A stretch of 64,000 nucleotides of DNA from Hyphomicrobiaceae bacterium (GTDB lineage: Bacteria; Pseudomonadota; Alphaproteobacteria; Rhizobiales; Ancalomicrobiaceae), in assembly GCA_016793065.1 (NCBI GenBank), contig JAEULV010000032.1, positions 1 to 64,000 of the forward strand, written 5' to 3'. Under the pieces are notes generated by a model that saw only the letters and a program-made list of their open reading frames with translations, was not told the DNA's origin and did no database searches. Positions 59,782 to 64,000 of this stretch are shown one piece after another. The translations under genes and the position numbers were made by a program. Numbering within the stretch: position 1 is the first letter of the stretch; each line of letters opens with the position of its first letter.

Positions 59782-60900
59782 ATGGCCTTCCTCGAAATGA
59801 TCGGCCTGAAGAAGCGCTACGGCAATGTCGAGATCCTCAAGGGAATCGACCTGACCCTCGACAAGGGCGGCTTCCTCGTTCTCGTCGGCCCCTCCGGCTG
59901 TGGCAAGTCGACGCTTCTCAACACCATCGCCGGGCTCGAAACCATCACCGACGGCGAGATCCGCATCGACGGCGAGCGCGTCAACGACCTGCACCCGTCG
60001 AAGCGCGACATCGCCATGGTGTTCCAGTCCTACGCGCTCTATCCCAACATGACCGTGGCGCAGAACATCGCCTTCGGCCTGGAAATGCGCGGCGTCGCCA
60101 AGCCCGAGCGCGACAAGGCGGTCGACGGCGTCGCCAAGATGCTGCAGATCGGCCACCTGCTCGACCGCAAGCCCAGCCAGCTGTCGGGCGGCCAGCGCCA
60201 GCGCGTCGCCATGGGCCGGGCGCTGACCCGCAATCCGCGCGTCTTCCTGTTCGACGAGCCGCTTTCCAACCTCGATGCCAAGCTCCGCGTCGACATGCGC
60301 ACCGAAATCAAGCGCCTGCACCAGGCCACCGGCGCCACCATCGTCTATGTCACCCACGACCAGATCGAGGCGATGACGCTGGCCACCAAGATCGCCGTGC
60401 TGAAGGACGGCGAGGTCCAGCAGGTCGGCACCCCGCACGAGATCTACAACCGCCCGGCCAACCTGTTCGTCGCCGATTTCATGGGCTCGCCCGCCATGAA
60501 CCTGCTGAAGGCCCAGGTCGCCGCCGACGCCGGCCGCACCGTGCTGCGGCTGGCGCGCGGCCATGGCGGCGCCGATATCCTGCTGCCGGTCCCGCCCTCG
60601 GTCGGCGCCGGTTCGGCGTTGTCGGCAGGCCAGGACCTGATCCTCGGCATTCGCCCCGAGGCGATCACCGACAAGGATTCCGCCGACAAGCACTCGACCG
60701 CGATCGAGTTCGTCGACGCCTATGTCGAAGTCGTCGAGCCGGCCGGTTCAGACACCTTCGTCGTCACCCAGGCCGGCGGCAAGGAAGTCATCGCCCGCAT
60801 GCGCTCCGATGCCGATGTCCGCGCCGGCCAGACCATCCCGTTCGCCTTCAACCTCGACAAGGCAGTGGTGTTCGACCCCGCCACCGGCCGCCGCATCTGA
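59782..60900 (+). CDS. Sugar ABC transporter ATPase (MalK/UgpC-type)
   Basis: A 372-residue ATP-binding protein. Walker A is GPSGCGKST, the signature is LSGGQRQRVAMGRAL, Walker B is RVFLFDEPLSNLDAKLR and the switch histidine is in VTHDQIEAMTLA. A C-terminal TOBE/OB regulatory domain (about 240-372) follows, as in MalK and UgpC. The chosen ATG at 59782 has AAGGGA upstream; an ATG at 59773 is possible. It completes a full CUT1-type importer with the binding protein and two permeases. Confidence 0.94.
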   Translation: MAFLEMIGLKKRYGNVEILKGIDLTLDKGGFLVLVGPSGCGKSTLLNTIAGLETITDGEIRIDGERVNDLHPSKRDIAMVFQSYALYPNMTVAQNIAFGLEMRGVAKPERDKAVDGVAKMLQIGHLLDRKPSQLSGGQRQRVAMGRALTRNPRVFLFDEPLSNLDAKLRVDMRTEIKRLHQATGATIVYVTHDQIEAMTLATKIAVLKDGEVQQVGTPHEIYNRPANLFVADFMGSPAMNLLKAQVAADAGRTVLRLARGHGGADILLPVPPSVGAGSALSAGQDLILGIRPEAITDKDSADKHSTAIEFVDAYVEVVEPAGSDTFVVTQAGGKEVIARMRSDADVRAGQTIPFAFNLDKAVVFDPATGRRI

Positions 60901-61200
60901 TCGGCCAACGACCCGAGCGGCGCCCATCGCTGTTCGGGTCGTGGCTGGCGTCGGGTGCGGCAAAACTTCCAGCTTCGGCGATTGGCAATTTTCGCCTCAT
61001 ATCGCAAAAAATTCCGAAAATCGTACAGTTTGAACGCGAAAGTACGTACGCGATACTAGGCAAGCGCCCGCGCTTGCGCTACGCCATCGACACGATGAGG
61101 AAACGCCGCGATCGGGTCGCCGCGGTCCGGCCGGGCATCGCCCCGCGCCGGACGACGAGACCGACCGGACCGGCGCGGAGAAAACCCGGGGAGTGAAGGC
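60901..61200. other. Spacer between the ABC importer and the sugar kinase
   Basis: No gene. The centre (about 60970-61050) is AT-rich. GCAAGCGC-CC-GCGCTTGC at 61060-61077 is an 8-bp inverted repeat. The kinase may have its own promoter here; I see no copy of the LacI operator. Confidence 0.5.
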
Positions 61201-62142
61201 ATGATCCTGAGCTGCGGCGAAGCACTGATCGACTTCGTTCCGGTCCGCGCCGCAGACGGCGGCTGGGCCTATCGCCCGGCGATCGGCGGGTCGCTCTACA
61301 ATGTCGCCCTCACCATGGGTCGCCTCGGCGCCCGCGTCGGCTTTCTCGGCGCCCTCTCCACCGACATTTTCGGCGAACAGCTGATCGAGGGCCTGCGCAA
61401 ATCGATGGTCGACCTCGACTACACCACCCGCTCCGACGAACCCTCGACGCTTGCCTTCGTCTCCCTCGGCGATGGCGAGCCGGAATATGCCTTCTTCGAC
61501 GAACTGACCTCCAGCCGCATGTGGTCGCGGGCCCGCGCGCCGCAGATCGGCGACGACGTCAGCGTCATCCATTTCGGCTCGATTTCGCTGCTGAACGAGC
61601 CCGGCGGCAGCGAGCGGCTGGCCTTGCTGCAGGCCGAGGCATCGCGCCGGGTGATCTCCTTCGACCCCAATATCCGCCCGACCATGATCAAGGACGAGGC
61701 GAGCTATCGCGCCCGGCTCGACCAGATCTTCAGCACCGCCCACCTGGTCAAGATCTCCGCCGCCGATCTGGAATGGCTGCGCCCCGGCCTGGCGCCCGAC
61801 GAGGCGGCCCGCTCGATCCTCGCGGCCAATGCCCGGCTGGTAGTCGTCACCATGGGCGGCAAGGGCGCCCATGCCTGGGGCCGGGCGGCGACGGCTTTCG
61901 TCCCGGTCGAGCCGGTCGAGGTGGTCGACACCGTCGGCGCCGGCGACAGCTTCATGGGTGGTCTGCTCACCTGGCTGCAGGAACACGATGCCCACTCGAT
62001 CGCCGGGCTGGAATCCCTCGATGCCTCGGAACTGCGCGCCGCCCTGTCCTTCGCCGCCCGCGTCGCCAGCATCACCTGCGGTCGTCAGGGCGCCGATCCG
62101 CCATGGCGGCATGAACTGGGGCTTGTCGCGTCCGGCATCTGA
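61201..62142 (+). CDS. PfkB-family sugar kinase (fructokinase-like)
   Basis: A 313-residue ribokinase-fold kinase. The N-terminal GGSLYNVALTMGRLGARVGFLGALS is the substrate/lid region, and the PfkB signature with the catalytic aspartate is VVDTVGAGDSFMGGLL near residue 240. FDPNIRPTMI is an ATP-side motif of fructokinases. It is likely to phosphorylate the sugar imported by the adjacent ABC system or a product derived from it; fructose or mannose are reasonable candidates. GGGGAG precedes the ATG at 61201. It is in line with the operon but after a 300-bp gap. Confidence 0.88.
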   Translation: MILSCGEALIDFVPVRAADGGWAYRPAIGGSLYNVALTMGRLGARVGFLGALSTDIFGEQLIEGLRKSMVDLDYTTRSDEPSTLAFVSLGDGEPEYAFFDELTSSRMWSRARAPQIGDDVSVIHFGSISLLNEPGGSERLALLQAEASRRVISFDPNIRPTMIKDEASYRARLDQIFSTAHLVKISAADLEWLRPGLAPDEAARSILAANARLVVVTMGGKGAHAWGRAATAFVPVEPVEVVDTVGAGDSFMGGLLTWLQEHDAHSIAGLESLDASELRAALSFAARVASITCGRQGADPPWRHELGLVASGI

Positions 62143-62247
62143 AACGACCGGCCGGATACATGGTGCGAATTCCGCTTGCCGCCGCAACGGATGTGGAATA
62201 CGCCGGTCCTCGGAGGCCGGGCGCGTTCGCGACTTCGGACCCGGATC

Positions 62248-62799
62248 TTATTGCATCAGCTTCAGCTGACCCGCCTGCATTTCCATCCGCACCTTCTTCA
62301 GGAAGCTCATGCCGAGCAGCGTATGCCCCTGCAGCGCCCCCGGCGGCAGGATCACCGCGTCGACATTGGTCACCACCAACTCGCCGATCCGCACTTCCGG
62401 GATCCGCACCGGCAGCGCCGTAACCGCGCCGTTCGCCGTGCCGATCCGCATCGCGCGGGCATTGGGGTCGGCCTTGAGCCCGGCCTTGGCGGCGGTTTCC
62501 GCCGAAAGCGCCACGATCGAGGCGCCGGTATCGACCATCACCTCGACCGGCAGCTTGTTGATCCGCGCCATCGAGATGAAGTGGCCGTTGCGATCGGCGA
62601 GCAGGCGAATGCTGGCCGGTGCCTTCGGCTTGTCGGTCGGAGTCGGCAGCGGTTCCTCCGCGACGACCTTCGACGCCGAGGCAGAAGTAATCTTCGGGAA
62701 GCTGCCGGGAAAGCGCAGGAACACGGCGACCGCCAGCAGGACCAGCAGCCCCGTGCCGTAGCGCACGCATCCCCAGAAAAACGACATGCCAGTTTCCAT
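62248..62799 (-). CDS. Membrane-anchored retropepsin-like aspartic protease (TIGR02281-type)
   Basis: A 183-residue protein with one N-terminal membrane helix (about 12-33, YGTGLLVLLAVAVFLRF) and a single-lobe aspartic protease domain. The active site is VMVDTGASIVALS near residue 90, and a second hydrophobic psi-loop segment HTLLGMSFLKKV lies near the end, as in the clan AA families. Active enzymes would be dimers. The domain lies in the periplasm. GGAG supports the ATG at 62799. It is convergent with the sugar kinase. Confidence 0.87.
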   Translation of the reverse strand: METGMSFFWGCVRYGTGLLVLLAVAVFLRFPGSFPKITSASASKVVAEEPLPTPTDKPKAPASIRLLADRNGHFISMARINKLPVEVMVDTGASIVALSAETAAKAGLKADPNARAMRIGTANGAVTALPVRIPEVRIGELVVTNVDAVILPPGALQGHTLLGMSFLKKVRMEMQAGQLKLMQ

Positions 62800-62919
62800 G
62801 GCACAAGCTCCAGTCTTCAACGGGAGCCAGACTAGCCGCCCCCGGTTAATCGCGCGCGTGCATCGGCGGCGATCTCGGCGCAGGGTTAAGCCATGGTGAT
62901 CGCCGCCGCGCGGCTTGGA

Positions 62920-63576
62920 TCAAGCCGCGTTCAGGGCGGCGATGAAGCGCGTCAGCTTTTCCGGATCCAGTTCGCCATTGGTGCGAACCCCCGAGCACAG
63001 GTCGACGCCGAACGGCCGCACCGCGACGATCGCCTCGGCGATGTTCTCCGGCCGCAGTCCGCCGGCGAGGAACACCGGCACATGCACGCAGGCGATGATC
63101 TGCCGCGACAACGCCCAGTCATGGGTCCGCCCCGTGCCGCCGAGTTCGGCCACCGCCTTGTGCGGATTGCCGGAATCGAGCAGCAGCACGTCGGCGAGCG
63201 TCGCATAGCGCCGGGCGATGTCGATCGACTCGCGCCCGGTGACATGCACCACCTGGACGATCTTCGTCGTCGGCAGCCGCACCCGCAGCCGCGCATATTC
63301 ACCCGGATCGATATGGTCGACGATCTGCACCGTATTGACGCCGACCGCGTGAACCTGATCGGCGATGCCGTCAGCGGTCTTGCGCGACGTCAGCAGGAAC
63401 GTCGCGATCGGCGGCGGCACGATCCGGGCAATCTCGGCGATCTCGGCCTCGTCGATCACCCCCGGCCCGGACGGCATCTCGCTGACGAGCCCGAGCGCAT
63501 CCGCTCCGGCCCCGACTGCCATTCCGGCCTCGGCAATTGATGCGATGCAACAAACCTTCAAACGCGTCCGCGACAT
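62920..63576 (-). CDS. Phosphoribosylanthranilate isomerase-like (TrpF-like) barrel protein
   Basis: A 218-residue TIM-barrel protein related to TrpF, which isomerises phosphoribosylanthranilate in tryptophan synthesis. It has the N-terminal KVCCIAS, where TrpF normally has KICG (the catalytic Cys is kept but the glycine is replaced by Cys), LLLDSGN with the catalytic-type aspartate, FLAGGLRPENI and DLCSGVRTNG at the phosphate end. No trpA or trpB is adjacent, while in related genomes trpF sits with trpB and trpA. It may be a paralogue with another function. The ATG at 63576 has CAGGAAG upstream; longer in-frame starts are not conserved. Confidence 0.75.
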   Translation of the reverse strand: MSRTRLKVCCIASIAEAGMAVGAGADALGLVSEMPSGPGVIDEAEIAEIARIVPPPIATFLLTSRKTADGIADQVHAVGVNTVQIVDHIDPGEYARLRVRLPTTKIVQVVHVTGRESIDIARRYATLADVLLLDSGNPHKAVAELGGTGRTHDWALSRQIIACVHVPVFLAGGLRPENIAEAIVAVRPFGVDLCSGVRTNGELDPEKLTRFIAALNAA

Positions 63577-63811
63577 CTCAAATGCTTCCTGACCCCTGCC
63601 GTCAATCCCAGCTTCGTGTTTGATCACGGAGCGAGACTTCAAACAATTGGCAATATTCGTATATCTGCCATCCAAACCGACCTTGGCGGCGGACGCCGCG
63701 TGCCCGGCGCCGCTCTGGTGCGCTGCAAAACCGATCGCCGCCGGGCCTTGCCCCCGGACCCGTGGCGCGACCGGCGCGCGCCGCGATGCGCGCCGGTCGC
63801 TTGAGCCCTGG

Positions 63812-64000
63812 TCAGTCGCCGGCCTCGGTCTCCGCCGCGTCGGTCGCCGCGCCCGCCCGTTCGCGCACCAGCTTGTTGATGCCGGCGAAGTCGAGCTTGC
63901 CCGATCCGAGGATCGGCACCTTGTCGACCACCACGACCTCCGCCGGCGTCATCATCTCCGACGCGCCCCTCGACTTGGCGAAGCCCTGGAATTCCGCCCG
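63812..64000 (-). CDS. C terminus of an AMP-binding (acyl-ACP synthetase/acyltransferase-type) protein, cut by the window
   Basis: The last 62 codons of a gene that enters from the right. The segment MMTPAEVVVVDKVPILGSGKLDF is the C-terminal lid of adenylate-forming enzymes, with the catalytic lysine in GSGKLDF. The PAE-VVV---P-LGSGK-D spacing is like that of 2-acylglycerophosphoethanolamine acyltransferase/acyl-ACP synthetase (Aas) proteins. The end is an alanine-rich acidic tail (ATDAAETEAGD). Full identity needs the missing part. Confidence 0.75.
   Translation of the reverse strand, partial: RAEFQGFAKSRGASEMMTPAEVVVVDKVPILGSGKLDFAGINKLVRERAGAATDAAETEAGD

Overview
The window is about 64 kb of high-GC chromosome from an alphaproteobacterium, most likely of the order Hyphomicrobiales (Rhizobiales). 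The grounds are the base composition, the FixK/FNR-type control of ccoNOQP and hemN, a ferritin-like MbfA iron exporter, a SAM-II riboswitch on metZ, MmcB and DUF6460-type proteins, and a 1,5-anhydro-D-fructose reductase that closely resembles the Sinorhizobium enzyme. I cannot name the genus. There are no rRNA or tRNA genes, CRISPR arrays, transposases or phage genes. The window opens inside recR and closes inside an AMP-binding/acyltransferase-type gene.

Layout: 0-9 kb carries recR (partial), trpS and murJ (minus strand), mbfA, an orphan periplasmic sugar-binding protein and comM. 8.9-20.7 kb carries a hybrid histidine kinase with a pentapeptide-like tail, maeB, a HAD phosphatase next to a phosphomannomutase, a PhnD-like binding protein, hemN and an AbrB-type membrane protein. 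20.9-30.2 kb is the cbb3 oxidase region: ccoNOQP followed by ccoG, ccoH, ccoI and ccoS in a loosely spaced assembly cluster. 30.3-38.7 kb carries an MttB-like methyltransferase, a VOC protein, a secreted pseudo-caspase with long proline-rich repeats, riboswitch-controlled metZ, a Dabb protein and a flavoprotein. 38.8-43.9 kb is glycerol catabolism: glpR, glpD, an M23 peptidase and glpK. 44-53.9 kb is a mixed stretch of short units: two tyrosine-rich secreted proteins, an NhaD/CitMHS-type antiporter, mmcB, a MerR regulator beside an AT-rich patch, a GNAT, an SH3 protein, a hydroxyacid dehydrogenase, a TPR-methyltransferase and a CDP-alcohol phosphatidyltransferase. 54-62.1 kb is a sugar catabolic locus: LacI regulator, afr, a complete ABC importer and a PfkB kinase. 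The end carries a retropepsin-like protease, a TrpF-like protein and the partial acyltransferase-type gene.

How it works together: ccoN and hemN each have a palindromic FNR/FixK box, linking high-affinity oxidase synthesis with oxygen-independent heme synthesis. The sugar locus has two identical 12-bp palindromes 97 bp apart. One lies between the -35 and -10 of the probable promoter, as expected for looping repression by the adjacent LacI protein. Between the sugar-binding protein gene and the permease genes lie two strong hairpins, which probably keep binding-protein mRNA in excess. metZ is controlled by SAM through an aptamer followed by a terminator. Several genes end in a shared, previously unlabelled intergenic repeat of about 60 bp.
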